Positions 10,322-22,027 of a stretch of 64,000 nt of DNA are shown here, piece by piece. Origin of the DNA: Welwitschia mirabilis (lineage: Eukaryota > Gnetophyta > Gnetopsida > Welwitschiales). Location: contig JBOZIK010000001.1 of NCBI GenBank assembly GCA_051453625.1, positions 180,149,004-180,213,003 on the forward strand, in the 5' to 3' direction. The notes under the pieces are model-generated. The model saw only the letters and a list, made by a program, of their open reading frames with translations, made no database searches and was not told the origin of the DNA. The position numbers and the translations under genes were made by a program. Every line of letters starts with the position of its first letter. Position 1 is the first letter of the stretch.

Positions 10322-10579
10322 TCAAAAGTACTTACTTTCATAATGTAAGAATTTATTTTTTTCGTATTTGATCCAATGATCAATTAGTTTATAAGTGATA
10401 CAATAATTAGCTTTATTAGCATACCAAGGTTTCTCATATAAGGCTAGAAGATATTCATTATTAAATGACTCATTTTTTTGGAAATAAAATCTGATAAAAG
10501 TGGAATTAAGACATAATGTAAGAAAGGTGATTAAAAGATACATTTTATACCCCACTTTTATGCTTGATTTTAAGATCAA
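10322..10579 (-). pseudogene. Element C RNase H to integrase linker, 85-codon open stretch
   Basis: The minus-strand frame ends in KPWYANKANYCITYKLIDHW, then YEKNKFLHYESKYF. This matches the PWYADIVNYL...KKKF...K-Y block that precedes DPYLFK and the integrase zinc domain in plant gypsy polyproteins. DPYLFKYSPN follows immediately below 10322 in a different frame. Confidence 0.75.
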
Positions 10580-10870
10580 ATTCTTGTAGAATAGTATTCA
10601 TCTCATCAATTTAGCCTTAAAGTATTTCTTTTTTAAAAAGTATTTAAGAGTGTAATGGTTAATGAAGATGATAGTATTTTTACTGGTAAGATAAAATATA
10701 AATTTTTCCAAAGTACAAACTACTACTTAAAACTGTTTCTTAGTTCTTGTTTATTTAGTTAAAGGCCTTATAATCTTCTTCCTGCATAGTAAATATCAAA
10801 TGATTTCACATCATTATATTAACCTAGAGCCACTCTTATATCATAGTTACTTGCATCACATAATAGCTAA
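10540..10870 (-). pseudogene. Element C RNase H pseudogene
   Basis: The minus strand reads LLCDASNYDIRVALG (the MCDASDYAIGAVLG block), DIYYAGRRL (VIYYASRTL), NKQELRNSFK (TEKELLAVV) and the block where YTDH normally lies, here SSLT, then RLN and a final KWGIKC. The first catalytic Asp (CDAS) is kept. The YTDH Asp is lost. Stops are frequent. Confidence 0.8.
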
Positions 10871-11063
10871 AAATGAAAAGACTTGTCAAGAAGTTATAAG
10901 ATAGAAGACAAAGCTAATAAATGTTTCGATTTCTCAAAGGAACCATTACATTCAAGATTTTAATCAAAGGAAGCATCTATAATAAGAATATTACTCAAAG
11001 GTTTTAACATTTTAGATAAGCCTTGAATACATATTTTATATTTTTAAGTGTATCCAAGAATAC

Positions 11064-11985
11064 ATCCAACATCCTTCATATGTATAAAAGAAAAAATGTG
11101 AATAATAGCTTAAACNNNNNNNNNNNNNNNNNNNNNNNNNNNNNNNNNNNNNNNNNNNNNNNNNNNNNNNNNNNNNNNNNNNNNNNNNNNNNNNNNNNNN
11201 NNNNNNNNNNNNNNNNNNNNNNNNNNNNNNNNNNNNNNNNNNNNNNNNNNNNNNNNNNNNNNNNNNNNNNNNNNNNNNNNNNNNNNNNNNNNNNNNNNNN
11301 NNNNNNNNNNNNNNNNNNNNNNNNNNNNNNNNNNNNNNNNNNNNNNNNNNNNNNNNNNNNNNNNNNNNNNNNNNNNNNNNNNNNNNNNNNNNNNNNNNNN
11401 NNNNNNNNNNNNNNNNNNNNNNNNNNNNNNNNNNNNNNNNNNNNNNNNNNNNNNNNNNNNNNNNNNNNNNNNNNNNNNNNNNNNNNNNNNNNNNNNNNNN
11501 NNNNNNNNNNNNNNNNNNNNNNNNNNNNNNNNNNNNNNNNNNNNNNNNNNNNNNNNNNNNNNNNNNNNNNNNNNNNNNNNNNNNNNNNNNNNNNNNNNNN
11601 NNNNNNNNNNNNNNNNNNNNNNNNNNNNNNNNNNNNNNNNNNNNNNNNNNNNNNNNNNNNNNNNNNNNNNNNNNNNNNNNNNNNNNNNNNNNNNNNNNNN
11701 NNNNNNNNNNNNNNNNNNNNNNNNNNNNNNNNNNNNNNNNNNNNNNNNNNNNNNNNNNNNNNNNNNNNNNNNNNNNNNNNNNNNNNNNNNNNNNNNNNNN
11801 NNNNNNNNNNNNNNNNNNNNNNNNNNNNNNNNNNNNNNNNNNNNNNNNNNNNNNNNNNNNNNNNNNNNNNNNNNNNNNNNNNNNNNNNNNNNNNNNNNNN
11901 NNNNNNNNNNNNNNNNNNNNNNNNNNNNNNNNNNNNCAACATCCTTTATATGTATAAAAGAAAAAATATGAATAATAGGTTAAAC
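11064..11985 (+). repeat. Gap-flanking duplication around an 821-N gap
   Basis: CAACATCCTTNATATGTATAAAAG and following AAAAAATGTGAATAATAG stand both left (11068-11115) and right (11937-11984) of the gap 11116-11936. The C-terminal half of the element C RT lies at this place. Confidence 0.75.
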
Positions 11986-12560
11986 TTTAGCAAGGTCGAT
12001 TTCTATCCATTCTCAGAAATTGATTTTACTAAGACTATACATTTATAATCATGAAACTACACTTCTACCAATTAAGAATAATATTTTTCTCTTTGCAACA
12101 TGTAATAAGAAGTTACAAATAATGTAAGCAAGAGTAAAATATCTCATAAGAAAAAAACTTCAATGAATTTCTTAGTCATATTAAAGAGATACTTATCATG
12201 CATCATTAGAAGGTGGTAAGGGCATTACAAAGCATAAAGAACACACTGTTATAGGAAAAAATTCTAAATAATCATGTAAAGTTGGTTTTTCCTTAATCTT
12301 CAAGGGAAATTAATATATGGTTATATTCAAAGTAACCTTCTAAGAAATAATAATACTCATGGCCTACTAGTGTTTCTAAGATTTGATTAACAAAGGGTAG
12401 ATGAAAATGATCCTTATGGGTTATAGTATTTATTTTTTTATGCTCAATGCACATTTTCTACTCTATTTTTACTTTTGTTAGACTTAATTCATTACTCTCA
12501 TTTTTGACTATTAAAATTTAGACTTATTAGAAACAATTTTATAGGACTCATTCATTGACT
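11985..12560 (-). pseudogene. Element C reverse transcriptase core
   Basis: The minus strand shows MCIEHKKINTITHKDHFHLP, then FVNQILETLVGHEYYYFLEG, then EDxGKTNFT (12454-12275). These are the MCIDYRKLN-ATRKDHFPLP, LDGYSGY and EDQEKTTFT blocks. LCNA (about 12220) and KFIEVFF, stop, DI (about 12175-12150) follow, the last corresponding to the EVFMDD catalytic box with one Asp lost. Upstream (12600-12670) NPYIKELE matches the conserved NP-MKEVV block. It is heavily broken. Confidence 0.8.
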
Positions 12561-13029
12561 AATAGAGATTGGATTAGATAATGCTAGCATATAAGAAATT
12601 TCTTCATTCTAATTCTTTTATGTAAGGGTTAAGCCTATGTTAAGAATCTTTTCTAGATTAGAGATAAGTTTTCTATTTCCTTCTTCATGTCATCTTAGCA
12701 TAGAAACTAAGTCTTCTTATTAGAAAGTGAATAACTTGACCAAAATCATTATCATAAGATTAAGATTTTAAACTAGAATAGATAGGAAGAAAAATCATCA
12801 CTTAATTAAACTCAAGAGTTAACTCTACACATACTTGAGTAAGACTTGAAAAAAACTTATGAAGATCCATAAAGACTTATAGATACTTGCTTAACATTTT
12901 TCTAGCTTTTGAATTTAATGATAAAACTCATATTTGGTGATTTTTTTATTATAGAATCAATATAATTAATAACTTATGACTCTATTCTTTGAGTCTTCCT
13001 AAAATTATAGAGACTACTATAGGATAGGA

Positions 13030-13254
13030 TCAATTATATCCAAGAAATTCATATTTTAGATTTTTTTGAAAGTCTTCTTTGGATGCATTCTTCACTAAAA
13101 GGTTATCTTCGTTATACACTTGACAAAGGTTTATATTTCTCACTTTTATGGTATGTCTTAGAGTTAGGGTTGCTTTAATGAGTAAGTAATAGTTCTTTAT
13201 GAGGATCATATAATGGATGATCTTTGAAGGAGGATAAAGATTTAATAACTTCAT
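13030..13254 (-). pseudogene. Element C protease-RT linker
   Basis: A 74-codon open stretch on the minus strand ends KNLKYEFLGYN, matching the LKYAFLG motif that precedes the RT pre-domain in Athila/Tat polyproteins. Below it the frame continues with YPIVVSIILG (YPVVISS-L) after a stop. Confidence 0.65.
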
Positions 13255-13344
13255 CTATTTGAACTAAATCTATGTTTACTAAGTCATCCATGGGCTCTTT
13301 TTCATTGTATAAGAATCTTGTAATTTTATATTTGTATTCTATGA

Positions 13345-13676
13345 ATACATTTTTACTACTCCATTTTTATAGTTATTTAGAGAGTTAATAGTGGCCAAGA
13401 ATGATTTTCCTAAGATAAGAGGTAATCCTATTACACTGTCTTATATTTCTAAAACTAAAAGGTTTACTAAGTAGTAAAATTTATTTACTTCTATTAAAAC
13501 ATCTTTTTATATTTATTAAGGAATCATAGTTTAGTAATTAGCAAGTTTCAAAATTATCCTAATGTATTTCAATACTTTTATGTTTTTTACACAGTAAATA
13601 GGTCTAACAAGGTTTTCTCTATTCTATTTTTTGCTACAATACATGAAAATTTTAGTAAATCAAGATCTCTAAATTT
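13345..13676 (-). pseudogene. Element C aspartic protease pseudogene
   Basis: On the minus strand KFRDLDLLKFSCIVAKN, then KTLLDLFTV, correspond to the KDPGSFTIPC strand and LLDLGAS active site (Asp kept, GAS lost). KDVLIEVNKFYYLVNLLVLE matches EDVLIEVDKFYFPVDFLVLD, and PLILGKSFLATINSLNNYKN matches PLILGRPFLATANALI. This is a clear retropepsin remnant located between gag (14307-14355) and the RT. Confidence 0.85.
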
Positions 13677-14306
13677 GATTGATTTTTATTTTAAACTATG
13701 ATACTTACTTGTGAAGATAAAGAGATATTTTTCTCAAAATTCATTTTCCTTTATATCATGCACATAATGTGATGACATCTAGCAGTTGGGATTCTACGTT
13801 TTACTTTATTTATGTTTTAGATATTTCTTCATTAACAACATTAGGCATTGAAAAAATGGGAATTTTTTGTGATTCTTAATGAATAAATCTCTTTATGTCA
13901 TACTTTTTATTTTTTTAAAACTTGATTTTGGTTTTATAAAATGGGTTACATGTAGAAGGATTTTTCTATATGGTTGGATATGTTCATTTATTTGTATTTC
14001 ATTTTTAAGTAAGATAGCATTAACTCACTTAAATCTTCCTTATTGTTTAACATTTTGACATCCTCTATGTGAGAAATAGGTTGGGTTAAAATCTTTCTTC
14101 TGTCAAGTGTAGTAAATATCCTAGTTATGGCTTTAGAAAGTTGGTTCATTTCTTATTCTATTTATTGAAGAGTTAGAGGCATTTGATTGTTAATTTTAGC
14201 TTGATTTTCTAACTACATCTTTATGAATTATTTTAAGATACCCTCCAATAATCTACTTTAAGATTCATGGGGTGATTTAAAGTAGGTATTCCATTTTGTA
14301 AGGTCT

Positions 14307-14355
14307 CCCATTAAAACAAAGGATGATTTTTTCAATTTAGATTATAATAATATCC
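14307..14355 (-). pseudogene. Element C gag C-terminal motif (NHP-F-W)
   Basis: The minus strand reads YYYNLN, stop, KNHPLF, stop, W. This is the YNPGWRNHPNFSW motif that follows the zinc knuckle in plant Athila-type gag. It identifies the sequence just left of the copia insertion as gag of element C. Confidence 0.7.
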
Positions 14356-14439
14356 AAAATAAAATGATGATTTTTGTTTTTGTTATTTCAAAAATGGCTT
14401 ACTAGCTTATATAATATTCACATGTTTAATTATGATATT

Positions 14440-14708
14440 TGTGATTTTTTTAAGTAAATAAAAAGGTACAATGAATATGCCCACATATCATTACTTAAGT
14501 TTTATTATTTCGGGTTCCTTTATTTGGACGAGATATAAAAATTATAGATTAGATTCAAGTTTTAAGCATGTCAAAATTAGAAAACTCTCTTATATTTAAT
14601 ATTTTATTAAGTCATGAAAAACATGAGTTTTAATATTGAAGCATATGCTACAACTTTCTTTGTGTCCATCCAAGATCTAGATGTGCAACTAAGATTTTAA
14701 ATCTAATA
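14440..14708 (+). repeat. Copia 5' LTR
   Basis: It aligns over its length with 17415-17694. Shared blocks include AGCATGTCAAAA, GAAAACTCTC, TTTTAATATTGAAGC and CATCCATCCAAG-like sequence. It ends near CTAATA, the counterpart of CTAACA in the 3' LTR. Confidence 0.8.
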
Positions 14709-14721
14709 ATTGATATCAAAT
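14709..14721 (+). other. Copia primer binding site
   Basis: ATTGATATCAAAT stands directly after the LTR end. It corresponds to the plant copia TTGGTATCAGAGC site complementary to initiator Met tRNA, with transitions only in the central part. Confidence 0.65.
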
Positions 14722-15148
14722 AAAAACCTAAGAGAATCTAGAATTTCTTCATACAGACCACTTCTTATTTCCTACTCTTATGACAAATGTAACATCATTT
14801 AGAGAGATGGAGAAGAGAATGATTTCACTTAATTAATCCTATTCAAGATCACAATCTTTTTGTAAATGATATGGATTTAGCTCTATGTAATTTGGGCTGA
14901 TTTTTTTTCCTATTCATTTTACTTTAAAGATGGCCCTTATAAGGTATAAATCAATTTATGCTCCTATATTTTTAGCTTCTTTCTAGAAATATTATTGGTA
15001 GAACTACATATAGACATTTTAAGATTTCTTAAAATAGTACATTTAATATTTTAACATACTATCTTCTTGAAATTTGTATCTTTCATTTTAGGAAAAAAAT
15101 CTAGGTTCTAAGATGTCTGCATTTATAGCTCTACATAGAATTTGGTTC

Positions 15149-15440
15149 ATTTTTTTCAAGTGTTTTGTTTTGCTTAGTCTTTCTGACCTGTCAATTGATG
15201 AAAGATTTACATAAAATGACTCTTATTTAACTATAATTTTTGCAAAGAGGCNNNNNNNNNNNNNNNNNNNNNNNNNNNNNNNNNNNNNNNNNNNNNNNNN
15301 NNNNNNNNNNNNNNNNNNNNNNNNNNNNNNNNNNNNNNNNNNNNNNNNNNNGTTTTGCTTATTCTTTCTTACCTATAAATTAAGGAAATATTTACATGAA
15401 ATTCCTCTTATTTAACTATAATTTTGCAAAGAGGTGAGTC
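15149..15440 (+). repeat. Gap-flanking direct duplication in copia interior
   Basis: GTTTTGCTTAGTCTTTCT through GCAAAGAGG (about 90 nt) recurs after the 100-N gap 15252-15351 with roughly one change per ten bases. Confidence 0.8.
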
Positions 15441-15470
15441 ATCTACTTACTTATTAATTGATTTATGCCT

Positions 15471-15864
15471 CTAGTTCTCTTTTAATATCATCCATATTGG
15501 AAAATAGTTTAAATAAATATGAGTGTAGAAGATTACATTTAAATCTGATGTTGTAAAAGGACATCCAAATATGGTAAATGCACATAGTAAAACTATGAGG
15601 ATAATAGAAGTATGNNNNNNNNNNNNNNNNNNNNNNNNNNNNNNNNNNNNNNNNNNNNNNNNNNNNNNNNNNNNNNNNNNNNNNNNNNNNNNNNNNNNNN
15701 NNNNNNNNNNNNNNTCTAGTTATATTTTAATATCATTCATATTAGAAAATAGTTTAAATAAATATGTGTGTAGAGGATTAGATTTAAATCTAATGTTGTA
15801 AAAGAACATCCAAATTTGGTAAATGCACATAGTAAAACTATGAGGATTATAGAAGTATGAGATT
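15471..15864 (+). repeat. Gap-flanking direct duplication in copia interior
   Basis: TCTAGTTCTCTTTTAATATC through ATAGAAGTATG (about 140 nt) recurs at 15715-15858 across the 100-N gap 15615-15714, with scattered substitutions. Confidence 0.85.
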
Positions 15865-16703
15865 CACTAAAGATATGGAAGAAAAATAATAATGAAGATG
15901 CAAGGGTTAAATACCTATATCTAAGAGCCACTACTAATTCAAAGGTCAATATGCTTCATAGATTATTGAAGTTTGATTACAAGATGTTTGTAGCTCATCA
16001 TTATCATATCATAAGAGGATGTAGATTCATTTGAGCATAGATTAAGGATTTAATTTATATTATTATATATGTGTGAAAATCTACTTCTCAAATCTCTATT
16101 TCCTTTTGTTCTCCATTCCTCTTTTAGTTCTTTCTTTTTTTACCTTTTAAATTTTTTCATTCGCTAGGTTATTTAACCTCTTACATCATTATCCATTATC
16201 TTTCTTTCTTTCCTATTTGATAAGGAAAAATGCTTAATTTATATATTGTAAAAATAAAATATATAATTTTTTTTGGGTGTGACGAGATAAGAGTTAGAGA
16301 GGAGGGGACTATAAAGATTTCAATATCTTAAGTCTATTAAAAAAACAAAACAAGATGGAAAAATAAAAACATAAGGTTAAAGAGATAAGAATTTACCAAC
16401 TTCAAAAAAAGAACATAATAGAAAAGGACATGGAAAAATATAATGAAAAAAATTTTCATTATTTGAAAATCAAGGTGTAACTAATCTTAATTCAAAAGGC
16501 TATTTCAAAAATTGTAAATAACAAGATTACTAAGTTCATAGATGCATCCAAAGTTCTATAATAGGAGATGTTGGTTGAAGGAGTTAATTAGCCTTATAAT
16601 TAAAGATAAATATTTCTATTATTTTGATTTAATTAGATCTTCAAAAGTAAATTAGGATTAGTTAAATAATTTACTTTGTGAAAGTAGTCAAGAAGCTAGG
16701 CAT

Positions 16704-16952
16704 ATGTTCAAAACTCAACCCTATGACTTAAATATAGATGAAGATAAAGACATGGATAAGTACATCAATCCATTTAGGTCATTGTTAACACAACTCTTCT
16801 TAATCAATTATAAGGTGGATGATGATGATGCTAAGGTTATTTTGCTTAATAGTATTCCATCTAAGTTTGATCACATTGTCTTCATATTGAAAAAGATTCT
16901 AGTCTCACTTAAAGCCATCATCTTCATTCTTATTAAAGAATTTAAAAAATGA
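16704..16952 (+). pseudogene. Copia gag (UBN2 domain) remnant, 82 codons
   Basis: The open stretch reads FKTQPYDLNIDEDKDMDKYI, then PFRSLLTQLFLINYKVDDDD, AKVILLNSIPSKFDHIVFIL and a final LIKEFKK. This matches the UBN2 part of plant copia gag: the LYSLKM-EG-SV-E-I--F block, then DEDKAIILLNSLP-SYD and the -ALL-EELRR end. Sequence before it reads in the same frame as LCESSQEARH. A degenerate zinc-knuckle-like stretch, FLYYKNKEHY then NYFNHAQDLL with a stop between, follows near 17020-17085. Confidence 0.8.
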
Positions 16953-17199
16953 AAGTATGAAAAACTAGGTAAAGCATTGATAAGTAAAAAATGATAACCT
17001 TCTAGATATGAAAAACCATTCTTATACTATAAGAATAAAGAACATTATTGAATCAACTATTTTAATCATGCTCAAGATCTTCTTAATGGAAAATTAAAGA
17101 AAATTACTATGATTATTGAATATGATCTAGAATAGAAGAAAACAAAGAAGAATCATAAAAAATGGAGAATCCATCCTTCTAAGATGTTTTTCATCTTTC

Positions 17200-17328
17200 T
17201 TATGAGGTCCCTTATTATTTCTCAAAAAGTTCTTATTAGCCCTTATGAAGTTCCTCATTGTTCCTTATGAAGTTTCTCTTTATTCCTCATGATGTCCCTC
17301 ATTTCCCTCATAAAGTCCCTCACGAGTC
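17200..17328 (+). repeat. 21-22 nt minisatellite, six units
   Basis: Units begin at 17200, 17222, 17243, 17265, 17287 and 17308 and follow the pattern TTATGAAGTTCCTCATTNTTCC. The array lies between the gag remnant and the polypurine tract of the copia element. The unit length is not a multiple of three, so it is unlikely to encode a protein repeat. Confidence 0.85.
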
Positions 17329-17401
17329 TTGTCATACTATGTTGGAGGCATGTTCTAACAACTGTAATGTTGGATTCCTTAAATATTTGGGAATTTAATA
17401 C

Positions 17402-17414
17402 TAAAGGGAGGGTT
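17402..17414 (+). other. Copia polypurine tract
   Basis: TAAAGGGAGGGTT lies immediately before the 3' LTR start TGTTAG. It is a standard plant copia arrangement. Confidence 0.8.
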
Positions 17415-17694
17415 TGTTAGTTTTTTTCTTTAATTATATAAAAGAAAGATGCAATGGATATTATCATGTACCATAAGTTAAGTTTTATTGTTTTTAGTTT
17501 ATTTATTTAGATAACATCCAAAAATCATGGATTACATCCAATGTTCTACTAGCATGTCAAAAGTAGAAAACTCTCATGTATTTAAACTTTTATTAAGTAA
17601 TAAAAAACATGAATTTTAATATTGAAGCGTATCCTGTGACTTAATTTGCATCCATCCAAGCTTTGGCTATGTAGCTAAAATTTTAAATCTAACA
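17415..17694 (+). repeat. Copia 3' LTR, 280 bp
   Basis: It runs from TGTTAG to CTAACA, with the short inverted terminal repeat TGTTAG/CTAACA intact. It pairs with the decayed 5' LTR at 14440-14708. Confidence 0.85.
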
Positions 17695-17880
17695 ATCTCT
17701 TTGTAAAACATAAAAGGGAGATACTTAATAGTTTTAGAATTATTACACATACATATAGCACATACAATTCTATTATTAATGGTTTTAGATCTATATGTAT
17801 TAGACTATTTAAACTCTTAGTAATGTAATGTAACTTCTTAAATTAGATTATTTCCTTATCTTATTATATGGATTTTAGCT
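17695..17880 (-). pseudogene. Element C gag, zinc-knuckle part right of the copia insertion
   Basis: The minus strand reads CAICMCNNSKTIKYLPF, with both N-terminal Cys of a CX2CX4HX4C knuckle kept (CAIC), while His is Ser and the last Cys is Tyr. Its continuation, the NHP-F-W motif, lies at 14307-14355 on the other side of the copia element. In intact elements the two motifs are only a few dozen residues apart. Confidence 0.5.
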
Positions 17881-19380
17881 TTTTCTTCACTATGATAATG
17901 GTGAGAAATTAGATAACCTAATCAGTAATCAGTCTATCATATTTCATAAAAGATTTGGATGTGGATTCAAAATAAAATAAACTAGGCTTGAGATAATCAC
18001 ATGTAACTATTTAATTTTACTAATCAATTAATAACATAGTTTAAATGAAGTGAAAAATAACTTCAAAAAAAGAAAGAAAAAAATAGAATTTATTTTACAG
18101 TCACATGTACCTAAAAAAAAAAAAATATAAATGATGTCAATTCTACAAGGCTAATAGTTTGTCATTTTTTAATTGTTTATTAATTTACAAAGTATAATTA
18201 CTTGTAAATTGTCTTTCTAATGAAGACATAAATGAATTACATCTTATAAAATTATTTAAACAAAATATAATTTACACTAAGAATCACATCATATGTTGAA
18301 CTAGTTATATGCATGGAAAGTTAAAACAAATTATAAAGAAATAAGTGAATGGAGTGAAATCAACTTGTGCATCCTATGAGTTGATCTTACATTTTAATTA
18401 GCCTTATAATAATAATAGAAAAATAAAAAAATAATTAACTAAGATTACTTCATTAAATTTACTCTAAAAGCATTTCAGCAAGAAGCCTTGAATGGATCAC
18501 ACATTAGAAAACCAAACCCAAGATCAAGAAGAATCTAAATCAAGCTTTATTATAAAGGAAATTGAATTACAAGTATCATTGGAATGAATTCTCTAAGTGA
18601 AATTAATAATTTGAATCCTTTTCTAATGGAAAAGGATTTTACTTATAAGGTATTTAAAAAGAAAATAGAAAAAATTTCAAATTGAATGGACATCAAACTA
18701 CATATAAATAAGTAGCATTTGGAATAAGGATTGATTTAACACCATTATTTCTTTTTGACTTTTTGTTATCTTCTTGGTAATGCTTGTTGTGTATGCTATT
18801 CCTCATCTATTCAATGTGATAAAATCTCCATCCTTATCACATATTTATCATAATTAGTTTATAATTTTATCATGTAGTAATACGGGGGTTCAAGTGTATT
18901 CTTTGACTTTGGGTCTTCCTTATTACTGTATGATAGACTTCATGAATTATAACATATATATTTCCATTATTGATTATTAAAAAGGTAATTTATCATACCC
19001 TATTGATTTAAGACAAATCCAAGGAGCTATCTTTTGTTATCACTAGGTTATAAGCTATTTCAACTATTTCATGCCTTTTTCCATTATTGTCATGTAGGAA
19101 AGCTATTATGATAAATCTTAATAAAGAACAAAAATCTATGAAACATGTTTATCATTAGCTTCTTACTATGACATACTCTTATAACATAAGGAGAAAAAAT
19201 GTTTAAATTAAAAAGGAAAAAAAGAAAACATTCAATTTCATTTGAACATATATTTCTAGTGATAAATTACTCAAAGTGTAAGAAATATCATATACATAAC
19301 CTAATTTACATGGTAAAAGCATTAGAAAGTATGTTATCAAATAGTAAAATTGTAAAACTACCATAGCCCATGCCTATATT
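17880..19380 (-). repeat. Unclassified repeat F, copy 1
   Basis: It aligns through with 32590-34640: shared blocks include AATCACATGTAACTA, CTAATAGTNTGTCA, TTATATGCATG, CTTTATTATAAA, AATTCTCTAAGTGAAAT, TGTGATAAAAT then CATCCTTATCACAT, and AAAACATTCAATTT. It is non-coding. It could be an LTR, but no primer site or polypurine tract borders it clearly. A pyrimidine run at 19721-19735 followed by CA on the plus strand could be a minus-strand polypurine tract. Confidence 0.6.
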
Positions 19381-21419
19381 TTTATGATTCTTTATCATAT
19401 TGTAAACTAAATATATCTAGTATGTGTCCAATGTATCATAATGATTATTATAAGATTATGCATGGAGTTGAGAAAACATTTAAGCATTATGAATGTAACA
19501 TAAAAAGAAATATGAATTTCATGAAAGTGTACATGGAAGAAAAGGTACATCATTTTTATTAATGTATATGAAAAAAAAAATACACCAAAGAGATACATAA
19601 TATTTAAAACTTGTAAAAATTGGAATTTGAAATGATAGAATACAACATGCAAAGAAAAAAAAAATCCATTTCCCTTACATAATCCATACAAATCAATCAA
19701 GATGTTCAAATTTTTGTCATTCTTCCTCTTCTTCATTTATTAGCATTCACAATATTGGACTTGCAACATGCTNNNNNNNNNNNNNNNNNNNNNNNNNNNN
19801 NNNNNNNNNNNNNNNNNNNNNNNNNNNNNNNNNNNNNNNNNNNNNNNNNNNNNNNNNNNNNNNNNNNNNNNNNNNNNNNNNNNNNNNNNNNNNNNNNNNN
19901 NNNNNNNNNNNNNNNNNNNNNNNNNNNNNNNNNNNNNNNNNNNNNNAGGGTGGTACCTCTAGGTAATAAGAAATTTGTTAAAATCCCTTTTAGATAATTT
20001 AAGCATACATGTAAGTTCTTCATATGCATGATGAACTATATTCTGAGATCTTAGTATGACATTAATGAGAAAATGAAAAGTAGTGATGATGAACAATTAT
20101 AATTATAGTTTTATAAACTTAGTTATAATACAAGGAAATATGTATGTCTCATAATTTTGAAGTGTAAGTTTCAATCTAACATGAATAATCATTATATTAG
20201 CTATGTATGTAGTAGGGTGTACATTTGTTACTAACAATTTGAATGACACATAAGTGAAAGAAGAGAGTATCTAATGAAGAGGGCTTTCTTAAAAGCCAAT
20301 GCATAGGCTTCTAATTCCACATGTTTTATAACTAATAATAATAAAAAAATATAGCTTCTAATACATTATTTCCTTATTAATATAAAGATGGGTGTGATGT
20401 GTAGACATGTATTTTTTTCTTTAAATGATCTTTATGATTTATATTTTTATATGGCCCATTTTTATTTTGATAAGATTCTCTTTTTTTAGCTAATTAGGAT
20501 TATATTTAATAGGATATCTATATTCTATTATCATTCACCTACAAAACTTGCTTACTTAGCTATTAGAGTATTCTTTATGGGTTGATTTTACAAATCAAAT
20601 TAAGCCTCTATGAATTACTTCTTATACAATTCCCAATTATACTATTTTATGTTACTCTATACAATCACATTTAAGAATGATAGTGAATTCTTAAAATTAC
20701 CTTCTCTTTTCCATTTCTACTTGTAAGATTATGATAGTGTAAGTCTATGTAGCAATGAACTATGAGTTAGTAGCTAGTTGGATTCCAACAAGAAACTATG
20801 GAAATCCTTGTGTAGAGGTAAAGGATAGGGTGCTTGACATCCTAAAACTGCTAGCTATTATTCTAGGATGTACTATTTGTTTTTGCTATTGTAAGAAAAA
20901 TTATCATTAATTCCTTTAATAAAACATTTCATAATAATTCACATATAGTAAAATCTATGAAAACACACAAAATAATTATAATGATCCCTTAGGAAACCAA
21001 ATTTTTATTCTAAATAAGTAAAAAGAATAATGAATTTCCAATGTTTTATTAGAACATGAAAGACATAAAAAAATACATTTATGATTTCATTAAGGTGTGG
21101 AACATCTTAAGTGATTTTTAAGTAAAACAATATAAGAGAAAAATGTTAAATAAATTGAATGAAAGTTTAAATAAGAAGGAAAAATTACTTTATTTTTCAT
21201 AAATGACTTTGAGAGAAGATGTGAGATAAAGTCAAAGATGACACAAATGGCATGTTTTTTACTATGCTCTATTCTTAAATTATAATTTTATTTAATAAAA
21301 ATAATTATATTTAATTTCATTAAAAAACATTATTAATTATTTAAGAAAGATGCAAAAAGGAAAAGAGATAACCTTCATCACATGAAGTTCAGAGGAAGAG
21401 GATGTTAAAAAACTTTATC

Positions 21420-21980
21420 ATGGGAATACATGAATATAGCTTAAGTAAATGAGATAACTTTTTTTGAGGAATATTTTAGCTTATTCTTGGTTCACTTATT
21501 TGTTTGATAGAAAACACAATTCAAAATTAATTATAGTATAGAGGAAGAAGAGTGGAAGTTGGTGGAAAACANNNNNNNNNNNNNNNNNNNNNNNNNNNNN
21601 NNNNNNNNNNNNNNNNNNNNNNNNNNNNNNNNNNNNNNNNNNNNNNNNNNNNNNNNNNNNNNNNNNNNNNNNNNNNNNNNNNNNNNNNNNNNNNNNNNNN
21701 NNNNNNNNNNNNNNNNNNNNNNNNNNNNNNNNNNNNNNNNNNNNNNNNNNNNNNNNNNNNNNNNNNNNNNNNNNNNNNNNNNNNNNNNNNNNNNNNNNNN
21801 NNNNNNNNNNNNNNNNNNNNNNNNNNNNNNNNNNNNNAATATAGCTTAAGTAAATGAGATGACTTTTTTTGAGGGATATTTTAGCTTATTCTTGGTCCAC
21901 TTATTTGTTTGATAGAAAACGGAATTCAAAATTGGTTATAGTATAGAGGAAGAAGAGGAGGAGTTGGTGGAAAACATAGT
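21420..21980 (+). repeat. Gap-flanking direct duplication
   Basis: AATATAGCTTAAGTAAATGA and the next 115 nt or so stand at 21434-21571 and again at 21838-21975 across a 266-N gap, with about ten differences. Confidence 0.85.
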
Positions 21981-22027
21981 CAAATTTTGCTTATTTTTAC
22001 ACATCCTTAACCTTTATCTCTAATACT

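Larger units (their letters stand above)
14440..17694 (+). mobile_element. Gag-only Ty1/copia element inserted in element C gag
   Basis: Two LTRs (14440-14708 and 17415-17694), an initiator-Met-type primer site, a copia gag (UBN2) remnant and a polypurine tract are all present in the right order on the plus strand. No integrase, RT or RNase H of copia type is visible, so it resembles a gag-only non-autonomous element, although two 100-N gaps (15252, 15615) interrupt it. Element C gag motifs flank it on both sides. No clear 5-bp target duplication is visible (ATATT versus ATCTC). Confidence 0.75.

Noticed and set aside
14435-17699. 5-bp target duplication of the copia element
   Set aside because: ATATT on the left and ATCTC on the right match at only three of five positions; not claimed.
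19407-19736. 109-codon hydrophobic minus-strand frame that could suggest membrane segments
   Set aside because: It is an AT-rich frame in non-coding repeat sequence with no conserved counterpart in F copy 2.
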